64,000 bases of DNA from Sneathiella chinensis (GTDB taxonomy: Bacteria; Pseudomonadota; Alphaproteobacteria; Sneathiellales; Sneathiellaceae), in NCBI RefSeq assembly GCF_012720115.1, contig NZ_VNWN01000010.1, positions 19,817 to 83,816 of the forward strand, read 5' to 3'. Position 1 is the stretch's first letter; each line of letters opens with the position of its first letter. Made by a program: the position numbers and the translations under genes. The notes beneath the pieces are model-generated. The model searched no databases. It saw only the letters and a list, made by a program, of their open reading frames with translations, and had not been told where the DNA came from. Below are positions 1 to 9,060 of this stretch, in pieces.

Positions 1-48
1 GTGAAGTTACTTGCATATTCACTAGCAGGGCGCCATAGTTCCGAATAG

Positions 49-104
49 GTACAATTGTGCAAATTAATCGAAAACCGTACCCATAAAACATACAGTACAG
101 TTAT
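49..104. promoter_or_regulatory. Possible MocR operator direct repeats
   Basis: Two copies of the pattern GTACARTTRT lie at 49-58 and 95-104, upstream of the MocR-type regulator starting at 117. MocR regulators commonly bind direct repeats near their own promoter. The spacing is wide and the motif short, so this is a weak call. Confidence 0.3.
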
Positions 105-116
105 CAAGAGGCTGCT

Positions 117-1535
117 GTGACCCGCACCGAGAAACTCGTCGCTCTTTTTCAGGAACAGATCGAAGCCGGAACCCTGAAGCCGGGGGAACGCCTGCCGTCC
201 ATCCGCCGGGCTGCAGAAGAATACGGGGTCTCGAAAAATACGGTGATTGAGGCTTATGAGCGACTGGTGGCCGCCGGGTGGATTATTCCGCGCCCCGGTT
301 CCGGCTTTTACATCAATGCGCACACCACGGCCCCGGCGACGGCCCATCGCCCCCATTTCGAGGAAGCGCGGGATGCGGTTTCCCTGCTGCAGGCGCAGTT
401 GGACAAAAGTTTCACCTTGCGGGTGGGGGACGGACGCCCCCCTTCCAGTTGGATGGGTGAGCAGATTTTCCGCCGACACATGAAATCCCCGGTCGGCGAT
501 GCGGACGAGCAATCCGGGTACGGTTCCGCCCTGGGATACACCCGGTTGCGGGAACGCCTGGCCTCCCTGCACCAGACACAGGGCCTGAAGGTAACCTCGT
601 CACAAATCCTCATGACCTTCGGGGCCAACCATGCCCTTGACCTGATCACCCGCTATTTCCTGACGCCGGGCTGTACCGTTCTGGTGGATGAACCGGGCTA
701 TTATCCGCTGTTTGCCAAGCTGAAACTGGCCCGGGTGAATATTGAGGGGGTCCGGCGCACGCCGCAAGGGCCGGATCTGAACGAACTGGAGCAAAAAGCA
801 AGAGACCTGAAGCCGGTCATGTTTTTTACCCAGTCGCGGGGACAAAACCCGACCGGCAGTTCCATGGACCTGCCAACCGCCCATGAAGTCCTGCGCCTTG
901 CCGACAGGCACAGCATGCTGGTCGTGGATGACGATCCCTTCCTGCACCTGCCGGATGTGGACGGAACGCCGCTATCCCTGCTTGACCAGTTTCGCAACAC
1001 CATCTGCATCGGCACCTTTGCCAAAACCCTGTCGGCCAGCCTCCGCGCCGGCTATATCATGGCCCGCGAGGATATCATCGCCCCGCTGACCGAGCTCAAG
1101 ATGATCACCTCGGTCAACTCGTCCCGCCATTCCGAGATGCTGATCTATAACTTCCTTGAGCGGGGGGAGTATCACCGGCATCTGAAACGCCTTCAGAACC
1201 GGATCAACGAGGCGGCCCGCGCCGTCATCAGCGGCACGGAAAAAGCAGGGTATGAATTATTCTGCCCCCCGACCGGCGGCTATTACACCTATCTGACCTT
1301 GCCGGACGGTATGAACGATCTGGAGGTTGCCAAGAGGGGGGCGGCAGAAGGCATCTTCATCGCTCCTGGCTCTCTTTTCTCGTCAAACATGCTGGCCCAA
1401 CCCGCGGGCCTTCGCATCAATGTGGCCCGCGCCGCCGATGCCCGCTTTTTCCGGTTTCTGTCGGCCCTGCGAGACGGTCAGGGGGCGGACCAGCCCACCA
1501 GCGCCAACACGAACGGCCCCGACAGCAGGTTCTGA
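117..1535 (+). CDS. MocR/GntR-family regulator with aminotransferase-like domain
   Basis: A transcription factor of 472 residues made of an N-terminal GntR winged helix (about residues 1-70) joined to a fold-type I aminotransferase domain. The PLP-binding lysine is K303 in GTFAKTLSASLRAGY, and a GQNPTG motif precedes it. In this family PLP or an amino-PLP acts as effector and the protein is usually not a free aminotransferase. The start is a GTG with AGAGG six bases upstream. The 3' end overlaps the convergent DUF2182 gene by 58 bp. The target is unknown; MocR proteins often control a neighbouring gene, but here the nearest genes point toward it rather than away. Confidence 0.88.
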   Translation: MTRTEKLVALFQEQIEAGTLKPGERLPSIRRAAEEYGVSKNTVIEAYERLVAAGWIIPRPGSGFYINAHTTAPATAHRPHFEEARDAVSLLQAQLDKSFTLRVGDGRPPSSWMGEQIFRRHMKSPVGDADEQSGYGSALGYTRLRERLASLHQTQGLKVTSSQILMTFGANHALDLITRYFLTPGCTVLVDEPGYYPLFAKLKLARVNIEGVRRTPQGPDLNELEQKARDLKPVMFFTQSRGQNPTGSSMDLPTAHEVLRLADRHSMLVVDDDPFLHLPDVDGTPLSLLDQFRNTICIGTFAKTLSASLRAGYIMAREDIIAPLTELKMITSVNSSRHSEMLIYNFLERGEYHRHLKRLQNRINEAARAVISGTEKAGYELFCPPTGGYYTYLTLPDGMNDLEVAKRGAAEGIFIAPGSLFSSNMLAQPAGLRINVARAADARFFRFLSALRDGQGADQPTSANTNGPDSRF

Positions 1536-2311
1536 TAAACCAGAAGCCCTGCCCAAAACAGAAGCCCGAGCCCAAGCGGAACGCTGATCCGCTGCCCCCA
1601 TGCGGTATTTTTCTCAATCCCCATAAGGACAGCCAACACCAGCATCCAGCCAAGATTGCCGGTCCCCACCACAAACATCAGCATCATCAAGGCCCAGCAA
1701 CACCCGACACAGAAAAGCCCATGATGAACCCCCAGCAGAAAGGCCTGACGACCATGCTGGCGGCCCCGCCACCGCTCAACCACAAAACTGAGTGGGGTGC
1801 GGCATTTTTCAAGACATCGGTATTTCAACGGGCTGAACTGAAACAAACCGGCCGTAAAAAGGATGACAGCCCCCATAACCCACCCGTTCAGTTGCAGCCA
1901 CGAAGACTGACTGACAATCTGGAACAGGCCCCAGTCCAGCGCGTGGGCGACGACGCCAAACGCCGTCCAAATCCCCAAATACCCGGCAATAAGAAAAAGC
2001 ATCAATCGTCCCGCATCCGGCCTTTTTCGGGTCAGACGACGGAAAATCTCCAGCAGGGGCAGGGTTGTCGGCAGCATCATGACCACCAGCATCAACACCC
2101 ATCCCCCCACATAGAGAACCAATGGCAGAACCAGTTCCCCGGCGGGCAGGCTTTGACAGAGCGCCGCAATCAGCGCCCTGTCATCCCACGTCCCATGATT
2201 GAGATATCGCCCGTAAGACGACGATCCCCACAGAAACAGGAGACCCCAGGACAGCAGCACAAGCCCCGCCATCAGCGGCAGGAACAAACTGCGATGGGAA
2301 GCGCGTGTCAT
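1478..2311 (-). CDS. DUF2182 integral membrane protein
   Basis: A protein of 277 residues with about six or seven hydrophobic segments (near residues 8-30, 55-80, 98-125, 140-160, 190-235 and 245-270). It carries the family's MMLPT stretch, a CLEKC motif in SPLKYRCLEKCRTPL, and CVGCCWALMM. DUF2182 proteins are annotated as predicted metal-binding membrane proteins of unknown role, and they frequently sit beside DUF1326 genes, as here (64-bp gap, same strand). No clear Shine-Dalgarno sequence precedes the ATG. The 3' end overlaps the MocR gene. The function is unknown; the paired Cys motifs fit metal or redox chemistry. Confidence 0.82.
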   Translation of the reverse strand: MTRASHRSLFLPLMAGLVLLSWGLLFLWGSSSYGRYLNHGTWDDRALIAALCQSLPAGELVLPLVLYVGGWVLMLVVMMLPTTLPLLEIFRRLTRKRPDAGRLMLFLIAGYLGIWTAFGVVAHALDWGLFQIVSQSSWLQLNGWVMGAVILFTAGLFQFSPLKYRCLEKCRTPLSFVVERWRGRQHGRQAFLLGVHHGLFCVGCCWALMMLMFVVGTGNLGWMLVLAVLMGIEKNTAWGQRISVPLGLGLLFWAGLLVYQNLLSGPFVLALVGWSAP

Positions 2312-2375
2312 AAATGAAAACAGGAAAAGGGCAGCTTCTGAACGACCTTACACCGCAAGGCGCTGCCCCTTGCCC

Positions 2376-2978
2376 CTAGTTGTCAAACATGAAAACGCTT
2401 TGCAGGGCGTTGTGATCACTCAGGTTCTGGGAAACACCAACCTTGGCATTCTCGGCCCTGAATGATTTCGCCTTGGCCACAAAGACCGGCGCGCCCGGCA
2501 CAGTAGAGAAGATGGTATCCGACAGGGTGGTCGGCTCTCCGGCCCCGCTCAGGTAATTCTCCATCTCAGCAAAGGCAACATCCCCGACCCGCACGGTTCC
2601 CGCTCCGCCCGAGACCTTGAACTCGATGGGCGCCCGCTCGACAGAGACCACCTCGCCAACCAGTTGCACCAGTTCGGCAACCGGCCCACCGGCCTCACCG
2701 GTATAGACCTTCAACAGGGCGGCTTCCTGCTCCGGTGACGCGGCATCATCCACATAGGCCGCGGCCTTCCAGTTGCCATCCAATACATTTCCGGGAATAT
2801 GGACAATCATGGCCAGCGTCAGGCCGGACACATCAACCCCCTCGATCTGGCCCTTGTCAAAATGCCAGGCCATCACACTGTCACAGGTGTCGTTATCCGG
2901 ATCTTCCCCAATCCAGCAGGGGCACAGAACTTCGCAATTACACACTTCAAGCAATCTACCCTCAAGATGGTATCCCAT
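2376..2978 (-). CDS. DUF1326 cysteine-rich protein
   Basis: A protein of 200 residues starting at the ATG at 2978, chosen because AAGGAGG lies just upstream; a longer reading from 3095 has no such site. Residues 13, 15, 19 and 21 are cysteines in VCNCEVLCPCW, a compact CxC-x3-CxC cluster typical of DUF1326. No signal peptide or membrane segment is seen, so it is probably cytoplasmic. It is the upstream gene of a two-gene unit with DUF2182, which suggests a joint role, possibly metal handling. That role is inferred from the cysteines and the pairing alone. Confidence 0.82.
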   Translation of the reverse strand: MGYHLEGRLLEVCNCEVLCPCWIGEDPDNDTCDSVMAWHFDKGQIEGVDVSGLTLAMIVHIPGNVLDGNWKAAAYVDDAASPEQEAALLKVYTGEAGGPVAELVQLVGEVVSVERAPIEFKVSGGAGTVRVGDVAFAEMENYLSGAGEPTTLSDTIFSTVPGAPVFVAKAKSFRAENAKVGVSQNLSDHNALQSVFMFDN

Positions 2979-3121
2979 CCTTTCCTCCTTTAACGGAATC
3001 GATTGAAAGGGTACGCGTATTTTTCTACTTTTTATGGTAAAGCGACGAATGCCGGTAAGTATACCTGAAAGCCCTGAAAACAGCCAGAAAAACAAGGGAA
3101 AACATGGCCATTACTGCCCCG

Positions 3122-3160
3122 AAAAACCGAAACGGGCCTTCCCCCATCGGAGAAAGCCCG
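3122..3160 (-). terminator. Stem-loop terminator after the aminotransferase gene
   Basis: CGGGCCTT (3133-3140) pairs with AAAGCCCG (3153-3160) with one mismatch. On the minus strand it is followed by a T-rich tract (TTTCGGTTTTTC). It lies downstream of the minus-strand catabolic operon, whose last gene ends at 3226. Confidence 0.5.
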
Positions 3161-3225
3161 CCTATTCTGTTTCCCCTAACAGGGAATACCACCAGACCGG
3201 GGCACCGGCCCCCGTTATCTTTATG

Positions 3226-4539
3226 TTACGCCTGTTCCAGACAAAGCGCCCCATACTCCCCGGCGGTTTTCAGGATCGCCGCCCGAATGGTTGCCAGATC
3301 CTGATCCGTCATGGGAAGGGACAGGAAAATATCGCCGCGCCCGGTAAAGGCCACGCCAGACAGCAATCCGGTCAGGTTCAACACCCGCCGAAACGCAAGG
3401 CTGGCCGGTGTGGTATCAGCGGCCCGCTCCGGGGCGGTTTCCCTCAAATGAATGCTGATCAGGGACCCCATCCCGGACACATGGAACCGGGGGGACAGGG
3501 CCTTCAGGTCACGGTCCAGTTGCTGGCGAAATGTCTCTGTCTTCTCAAGGAAGGCGTCGGCAATCTCTTCAGAGAACACCTCGGACAGTCCCATGCTGCC
3601 AGCAGCCATGGAACAGACATTGTTATTGAACGTCCCCGCATGGCTGAGATTCCCGGCAATCCGGGGATTGAACCGGCTCATGATACGTTCGCTGCCGCCG
3701 AAGGCCCCCAGCGGAAACCCGCCGCCAAGATATTTTCCGAGAGTCGTCAAATCGGGAGTGATGCCCAACTGTTTCTGAACACCACCACTGCCAAGGCGGG
3801 AGGTCTTGACCTCGTCAAAAATCAGGACGGAGCCGCTTTTCTCTGTCTCGTCCCGAAGCGCCTGCAGGAATTCCCGCTGTCCTGCGATATTACCTGCCGC
3901 CCCAAGGACCGGTTCGACAAAGGCCGCCGCGATCCGGCGCCCTTCCTCGGCAAACGTTTTCCGAACCTGCTCCGCATCGTTATAGGGCAGAACAATCCAG
4001 TCGAACGGCACATTCATCGGGTTGCCACCCCCACCAAAGGTCATGACACCCCCGTGGTAGGCCCCGTCGAACACAACAATCGCCGAGCGACCTGTCACAT
4101 GCCGGGCCGTCACCGCCGCCAGCACGTTGGCTTCTGTCCCTGAGTTGCAGAACCGGACAAGGTCAACGGACGGGAACCGTTCACAAACCAGTTCTGCAAG
4201 CCGGGCCTCATACAAATTGGGCGCCCCCAATACAATTCCACTTGCCATGGCCGTGGACACCGCCCCCAGAATTTGAGGGTCGGAATGCCCGTAAAGGCCG
4301 GCCGAGAATTCCCCCACACAATCCAGAAGAACATGCCCGTCCACGTCATGAAGATACGCCCCCTCTCCTCTTTCGATCACCAGCGGAAAGGGATCGAAAT
4401 GCAGGACCGAGCGGGTATTCCCCCCCGGCATCCAGTTTTCAGCCATGGCCATCATGGCCTGACTGCGAGGGTTGCGCTGGCTGTATTCTTCTTTCAGATC
4501 GTCGATAACACGATCAAGGGCGGACATATTCGGCTTCAT
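3226..4539 (-). CDS. Class III aminotransferase, GSA-like, beta-amino-acid type
   Basis: A PLP aminotransferase of 437 residues. The start is the ATG at 4539, with GGGAAG upstream; the in-frame TTG at 4560 is less likely. The PLP lysine is K269 in TTLGKYLGGGFPLGAFGG. It has PGGNTR near the N terminus (R43) and GRGDIFLSLPM near the C terminus (R401). From memory, the Variovorax beta-phenylalanine aminotransferase uses K267, R41 and R398, almost the same spacing, so a beta-amino acid substrate is likely. The product would be a beta-keto acid, which suits the adjacent 3-oxoacid CoA-transferase. A glutamate-1-semialdehyde aminomutase role is unlikely in this catabolic setting. It is the last gene of the operon. 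Confidence 0.8.
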   Translation of the reverse strand: MKPNMSALDRVIDDLKEEYSQRNPRSQAMMAMAENWMPGGNTRSVLHFDPFPLVIERGEGAYLHDVDGHVLLDCVGEFSAGLYGHSDPQILGAVSTAMASGIVLGAPNLYEARLAELVCERFPSVDLVRFCNSGTEANVLAAVTARHVTGRSAIVVFDGAYHGGVMTFGGGGNPMNVPFDWIVLPYNDAEQVRKTFAEEGRRIAAAFVEPVLGAAGNIAGQREFLQALRDETEKSGSVLIFDEVKTSRLGSGGVQKQLGITPDLTTLGKYLGGGFPLGAFGGSERIMSRFNPRIAGNLSHAGTFNNNVCSMAAGSMGLSEVFSEEIADAFLEKTETFRQQLDRDLKALSPRFHVSGMGSLISIHLRETAPERAADTTPASLAFRRVLNLTGLLSGVAFTGRGDIFLSLPMTDQDLATIRAAILKTAGEYGALCLEQA

Positions 4540-4586
4540 GGGATCTTCCCGGAATGGCAAGTGAAACAGTATGGAAGAAACAGGTC

Positions 4587-5279
4587 CTAGACGGTGTCCG
4601 GGACCTCAATCACTTTCAGGTCCGCAGGGATTTCCACCGCAGCACCTGTCTTTTCAACGATCATGTCCACGGTAACGCCGGGGGCAATTTCCTTCAGGAC
4701 AAAGCCGGACGCCGTGACATCAAACACACCGAAATCGGTGAACACGCGCTTGACCACACCGGTCGCTGTCAGCGGATAGGTGCAGGTTTCCAGCAATTTC
4801 GGCTCTCCGGTCCGGGTAACATGATCCGTAATGATGAACACGTTCGGCACACCAGCCACCAGATCCATCGCCCCGCCAACCGCGGGAATGGCATCGGGGG
4901 CCCCGGTTGACCAGTTGGCAAGGTCGCCGCTGGCGGAAACCTGCATGGCCCCAAGGATACAGTAGTCGATGTGGCCGCCCCGGATCATGGCGAAACTGTC
5001 CGCATGATGAAAGAAGGAGGCGCCAGGCAGCAAGGTAACCGGCTTTTTACCCGCGTTGATCAGGTCAGGGTCTTCCTCGCCCTCCGCTGGCCGGGGACCA
5101 AAGCCCAGAATGCCGTTTTCCGTGTGATAGATGATCTGCCGGTCGCCGGGAACAAAATCGGCGACCATCTCGGGAATACCGATCCCCAGATTGACAAAGG
5201 CACCATCCACAAGATCCTGCGCGGCACGCCATGCCATTTGCGGCCGGCTCAGACCGGCTTTTGTGTCTGCATTGCTCAT
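4587..5279 (-). CDS. 3-oxoacid CoA-transferase, subunit B
   Basis: The beta subunit (230 residues) of a two-subunit family I CoA-transferase, which moves CoA from a donor such as succinyl-CoA to a 3-oxo acid. The catalytic glutamate is E54 in YHTENGILGFGP, and NLGIGIPE near residue 30 is the family motif. It overlaps subunit A by four bases, which indicates translational coupling. Its position next to a probable beta-amino acid aminotransferase suggests it activates the resulting beta-keto acid. The exact acyl substrate (acetoacetate-like, 3-oxoadipate-like or other) cannot be read from the sequence. Confidence 0.88.
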   Translation of the reverse strand: MSNADTKAGLSRPQMAWRAAQDLVDGAFVNLGIGIPEMVADFVPGDRQIIYHTENGILGFGPRPAEGEEDPDLINAGKKPVTLLPGASFFHHADSFAMIRGGHIDYCILGAMQVSASGDLANWSTGAPDAIPAVGGAMDLVAGVPNVFIITDHVTRTGEPKLLETCTYPLTATGVVKRVFTDFGVFDVTASGFVLKEIAPGVTVDMIVEKTGAAVEIPADLKVIEVPDTV

Positions 5280-5986
5280 GGGTAGGATACTCCTTGCTCA
5301 ATCAACACGGATTCGATCGCGGGGTCGGCCACTTCGACCACCTTGTTTACAAAAATACCGGGGGTTACGACCACTTCGGGATCGATGCCCGAAGCCTCGA
5401 CAACCTGCCGTGCCTGAACAATGGTGGTCTTCGCCGCCATCGCCATGATCGGCCCGAAGTTCCGAGCTGCCTTGTAATAGGTGAGGTTGCCAAGCGGATC
5501 GGCTTTTTCGGCGCGGATCAAGGCGAAATCAGCCTTGAGGCCATATTCCAGAACATAGGAACGACCTTCGATCTCGCGGACTTCCTTTCCTTCCGCAAGG
5601 GGGGTGCCCACGCTGGTCGGGGTATAGAAGGCCGGCACACCGGCACCGCCAGCGCGAATACGCTCGGCAAGGGTTCCTTGCGGCACCAGTTCCAGTTCGA
5701 TCTCGCCTCGGCGATACAGTTCCGGGAAAACCTTGGATTGGGACGACCGCGGATAGCTGCAGATCATCTTGCGGACCCGCCCGGCGCCGATCAGCGCGGC
5801 CAGACCAACCTGTCCGTTGCCTGTATTATTGTTGATGACCGTCAGATCCCGTGCGCCCTGATCAATCAGAGCATGGATCAGTTCAATGGGGCTTCCAGCC
5901 TCCCCGAAGCCGCCGATCATGACGGTTGCACCGTCCTTGATATCGGCAACCGCCGCCTCGACAGAGGGGCAGATTTTATTAATCAT
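5276..5986 (-). CDS. 3-oxoacid CoA-transferase, subunit A
   Basis: The alpha subunit (236 residues) of the CoA-transferase. It carries the CoA-binding signature GATVMIGGFGEAGSPIEL near residues 18-35, and IEGRSYVLEY and KADPLGNLTY further on, all usual for AtoD/PcaI/ScoA proteins. An AGGA sequence precedes the ATG. It sits in the order aminotransferase, subunit A, subunit B, aminotransferase, with gaps of 10 bp or less inside the CoA-transferase part, so the genes are surely co-transcribed. Confidence 0.88.
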   Translation of the reverse strand: MINKICPSVEAAVADIKDGATVMIGGFGEAGSPIELIHALIDQGARDLTVINNNTGNGQVGLAALIGAGRVRKMICSYPRSSQSKVFPELYRRGEIELELVPQGTLAERIRAGGAGVPAFYTPTSVGTPLAEGKEVREIEGRSYVLEYGLKADFALIRAEKADPLGNLTYYKAARNFGPIMAMAAKTTIVQARQVVEASGIDPEVVVTPGIFVNKVVEVADPAIESVLIEQGVSYP

Positions 5987-5996
5987 ACCAGTTTCC

Positions 5997-7337
5997 TCAG
6001 ATTTGGTTGATTGTTTCGAGTGCCCGGTTCAAGCCTTTCGAGAACCGGCTCACTATCTCCGTTATTTCAGGTTCCGTAACGGTATAGGCCGGAGAAAACA
6101 CCACATGATCCCCACGGCGACCGTCAATCGTGCCGCCGCCCGGGTAGGTCATCAAACCTTCCTCAAGCGTGAGCCTCTTGACGGTTGCATTCAGGTTCAG
6201 ACCCGGATCGAACGGGGTCTTTGCGGAGCGATCGGCGACCAGTTCAATACCGACAAACAGTCCCTTGCCCCGAATATCCCCTACATGGGGATGTTCTGCA
6301 AACTCTTCTCGCAATGACTGTATGAATTGTGCGCCTCGGGCTTGCACCTTTTCCAGCAGCCGGTCTTCGTGAATGACCTTTTGAACGGCCAGCGCCCCGG
6401 CGCACGCCACCGGATGCGCCATATAGGTAAAGCCATGTTTCAGCGCACCGGACCCCGCATAGAGGTCCTGCAGGATGCGATCCCCGACCAGAACTGCGCC
6501 GATCGGCTGGAAGCCACCGCCCAGCCCCTTGGCCGTTGTCAACAGATCAGGGACGACCCCGTCCTCCTCACAGGCATACAGGGTTCCGGTCCGGCCCATT
6601 CCGCACATGATTTCGTCAAAAACCAGCAAAACACCATACTGATCACAAATCTCGCGAATGCGCCTGAGATATCCCGGCGCGGCGGGCGCACAGCCAAGCG
6701 TCGCTCCGACGACCGGTTCCATGATAAAGGCCCCGACCGTTTCAGGCCCCAGCTCCAACAGTGCCTCTTCCAGAAGGTTCGCGGCCCTCAGGCCATATTC
6801 TTCAAGGCTTTCCCCGTCTTGCTGCAAACGGTAAGAGTAACATGGCTCAATCCAGTGCCCTTCAAACAGCATGGGCTTGTAAATCTCGCTCCGTGCCAGG
6901 TTACCCCCGACGGACAGCGCCCCAAGGGTTGCCCCATGGTAACTCTGCCGCCGGGAGATGATCCGTGTTCTTTGCGGCTCTCCCCGTTCCACCCAGGTCT
7001 GGCGAACGAGTTTGAGGGCCGCTTCCACCGCTTCTGATCCTCCTGAACAGAACAGCACGCGAGACAACCCCTTGGGGGCCTGCCGGATCAGCTGTTCTGC
7101 CAGTTCTTCTGCCGGGTTGGTGGTGAAGAACGAGGAATGCACGTATGAGACTTTGTCCAACTGTTCCCGGATGGCGTCGGTCACCCGGGGGTCTTGATGA
7201 CCAATACAGGAAACAGCGGCCCCCCCGGACACAGCATCCAGATAGGTTTTTCCGTCTCGATCCGTTACCCACACCCCCTTCGCCGAAACGATGGAGGGAG
7301 GGGTTACGGAAACGTTGCGATGAAGAACACAGGTCAT
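5997..7337 (-). CDS. Class III PLP aminotransferase
   Basis: A protein of 446 residues of the DAPA/GABA/omega-aminotransferase group. The motif FDEIMCGMGRTGTLYACEE is followed by LLTTAKGLGGGFQPIGAV with the PLP lysine. GGAG lies upstream of the ATG. It differs clearly from the aminotransferase at 3226-4539, so the cluster holds two distinct class III enzymes around the CoA-transferase. It may act on a terminal amino group, or on the amino donor side. The neighbours suggest the substrate comes from a cyclic amide opened by HyuA/HyuB; this is inference. Confidence 0.85.
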   Translation of the reverse strand: MTCVLHRNVSVTPPSIVSAKGVWVTDRDGKTYLDAVSGGAAVSCIGHQDPRVTDAIREQLDKVSYVHSSFFTTNPAEELAEQLIRQAPKGLSRVLFCSGGSEAVEAALKLVRQTWVERGEPQRTRIISRRQSYHGATLGALSVGGNLARSEIYKPMLFEGHWIEPCYSYRLQQDGESLEEYGLRAANLLEEALLELGPETVGAFIMEPVVGATLGCAPAAPGYLRRIREICDQYGVLLVFDEIMCGMGRTGTLYACEEDGVVPDLLTTAKGLGGGFQPIGAVLVGDRILQDLYAGSGALKHGFTYMAHPVACAGALAVQKVIHEDRLLEKVQARGAQFIQSLREEFAEHPHVGDIRGKGLFVGIELVADRSAKTPFDPGLNLNATVKRLTLEEGLMTYPGGGTIDGRRGDHVVFSPAYTVTEPEITEIVSRFSKGLNRALETINQI

Positions 7338-7359
7338 TTTCGGTCTCCTGCCCTAGCGC

Positions 7360-9021
7360 TTAGTAGCTGCGACGCTTGTCGCGTTCAACAAGGGTGGCAT
7401 CCCGTTCGTCCGCGATACCATACCCGCCGCCGCCCGGCGTCTCCACTTCCACCCAGTCTCCCGGGCCAAGTGCGAAACCTTCACCTTTGGAGATATGTTC
7501 CGGCTCGATCACTTCGCCATTCCGGCAGACACGGATCTGGTTCTTGGCGCCTTCTTCACCGCCCAGAATGCCCGGAGGGCCGAACTTTCCGTGTTCCATC
7601 AGGAAGGAGGCCGTACCGGTACCGCGCAGCATCCGAACCTTGTAGCCCACACCGAAGCCACCGCGATATTTACCGGCGCCCCCGGAATGTTCGCGGATAC
7701 GGTAGTGATCAAAGATGACCGGATAACGCTGTTCCAGAATTTCAACCGGCTGGCTTTTCGAAATACCAATGGTGGAACACCCGTTGGTGATCCCGTCGCC
7801 ATTCCACCAGCCGCCATATCCCCCGCCGGAGAAGTAATACATGATATAGCTGCGATCCTCTTCCGGGTCGAAACCACCAAGGCTGATATTGCCGCTGGTC
7901 CCTGCCGGTGCCGCAAACAGTTTTTCAGGAATGGCATTGGCCAGCGCCAGAAAGACCGATTCCATGATCCGCTGCGAGACTTCCGCAGCACAGCCGGCCA
8001 CCGGACGCGGATATTCCGCATAAATGAAGGTGCCCTTCGGCTTGTCCACCTTGACCGGCTTGAAGCAGCCCGCATTCACCGGCACATCCGGGAAGATATG
8101 CTTGATCGCCACATAAACGGAAGACAGCGTCGTTGCCCAGACAGAGTTGAGCGGTCCCATGCAGGGCGGGCTGGATTCCGAGAAATCAAAGGCAATATCC
8201 GACCCTTCAACGGTGATCCGGACATTGATTTCCAGCGGCTCGTTGACCACGCCATCGCTGTCCATATGGGCCGTGCCCGTATAAACCCCGTCAGGGATGG
8301 TTTCGATATGGGCACGCATCATCTGTTCGGACCGCTGCTCCAAATCCAGAATGGCCGCTTCGACCGTTTCCTGCGTATACCGGTCAATCAGGCCGGTCAG
8401 GCGCTTGGCCCCGGCATCCAGTGCGGCGATCTGGGCCTTGATATCCCCAATCCGTTCATCCGCCACCCGGATATTGGCCAGCACGATCCGCACCATGTCT
8501 TCGTCCATGGCGCCTTTGCGGACCAGCTTGACCGGCGGAATGCGCAACCCTTCCTGATGAATTTCCGTGGCCGTACTGTTGAAGCCGCCGGGCACCATGC
8601 CGCCCGTGTCCGGCCAGTGACCGGTGTTTGACAGGTAACACCACAGTTTTCCCTTGTAGTAGAAAGGCTTGACCATCTTGACGTCCATCAGGTGGGTACC
8701 GCCAAGATAGGGGTCATTCACAAGGATAACATCGCCATCTTCCAGATCGTCCCGATACTCGATCACGGAACGGGTTGTTTCCTGCATCACGCCGATAAAG
8801 ATCGGCAGACCCAACGCCCCTTGCGAGATAACCCGGCCGTCCCCGACGCCATAAATGCCGTTGGAGCGGTCAAAGGATTCGGAAATCACCGGAGAGAAGG
8901 AGGTTTTCTCATGCACCAGATCCATTTCACTGCAAACCTGCTGCAACCCTTTTTCAATAACCGTCAATGTAACCGGATCGATGCTCATTTTCTCAACGCC
9001 TGCCTTATCAGTATTTGTCAT
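7360..9021 (-). CDS. hyuB: Hydantoinase/oxoprolinase family protein, subunit B
   Basis: A subunit of 553 residues of an ATP-dependent cyclic-amide hydrolase (N-methylhydantoinase, 5-oxoprolinase, caprolactamase) or of a related carboxylase. It begins with IDPVTLTVIEKGLQQVC and contains the family segments GPLNSVWATTLSSVYVAIKHIFP and PGGGGYGIADERD. The start at 9021 has GAGGAA upstream; an internal ATG at 8988 has a poorer site. It follows hyuA after 39 bp. Substrate specificity in this family is broad and cannot be set from motifs. Confidence 0.88.
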   Translation of the reverse strand: MTNTDKAGVEKMSIDPVTLTVIEKGLQQVCSEMDLVHEKTSFSPVISESFDRSNGIYGVGDGRVISQGALGLPIFIGVMQETTRSVIEYRDDLEDGDVILVNDPYLGGTHLMDVKMVKPFYYKGKLWCYLSNTGHWPDTGGMVPGGFNSTATEIHQEGLRIPPVKLVRKGAMDEDMVRIVLANIRVADERIGDIKAQIAALDAGAKRLTGLIDRYTQETVEAAILDLEQRSEQMMRAHIETIPDGVYTGTAHMDSDGVVNEPLEINVRITVEGSDIAFDFSESSPPCMGPLNSVWATTLSSVYVAIKHIFPDVPVNAGCFKPVKVDKPKGTFIYAEYPRPVAGCAAEVSQRIMESVFLALANAIPEKLFAAPAGTSGNISLGGFDPEEDRSYIMYYFSGGGYGGWWNGDGITNGCSTIGISKSQPVEILEQRYPVIFDHYRIREHSGGAGKYRGGFGVGYKVRMLRGTGTASFLMEHGKFGPPGILGGEEGAKNQIRVCRNGEVIEPEHISKGEGFALGPGDWVEVETPGGGGYGIADERDATLVERDKRRSY

Positions 9022-9060
9022 TTGAAATTCCTCAAGTCTTCTCGAACGTTTCTGGCACCG

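Noticed and set aside
3034..4143. 369-codon plus-strand open frame opposite the aminotransferase
   Set aside because: It is a shadow of the minus-strand aminotransferase, which has full PLP motifs; its product is rich in random Arg/Pro/His and has no family features.
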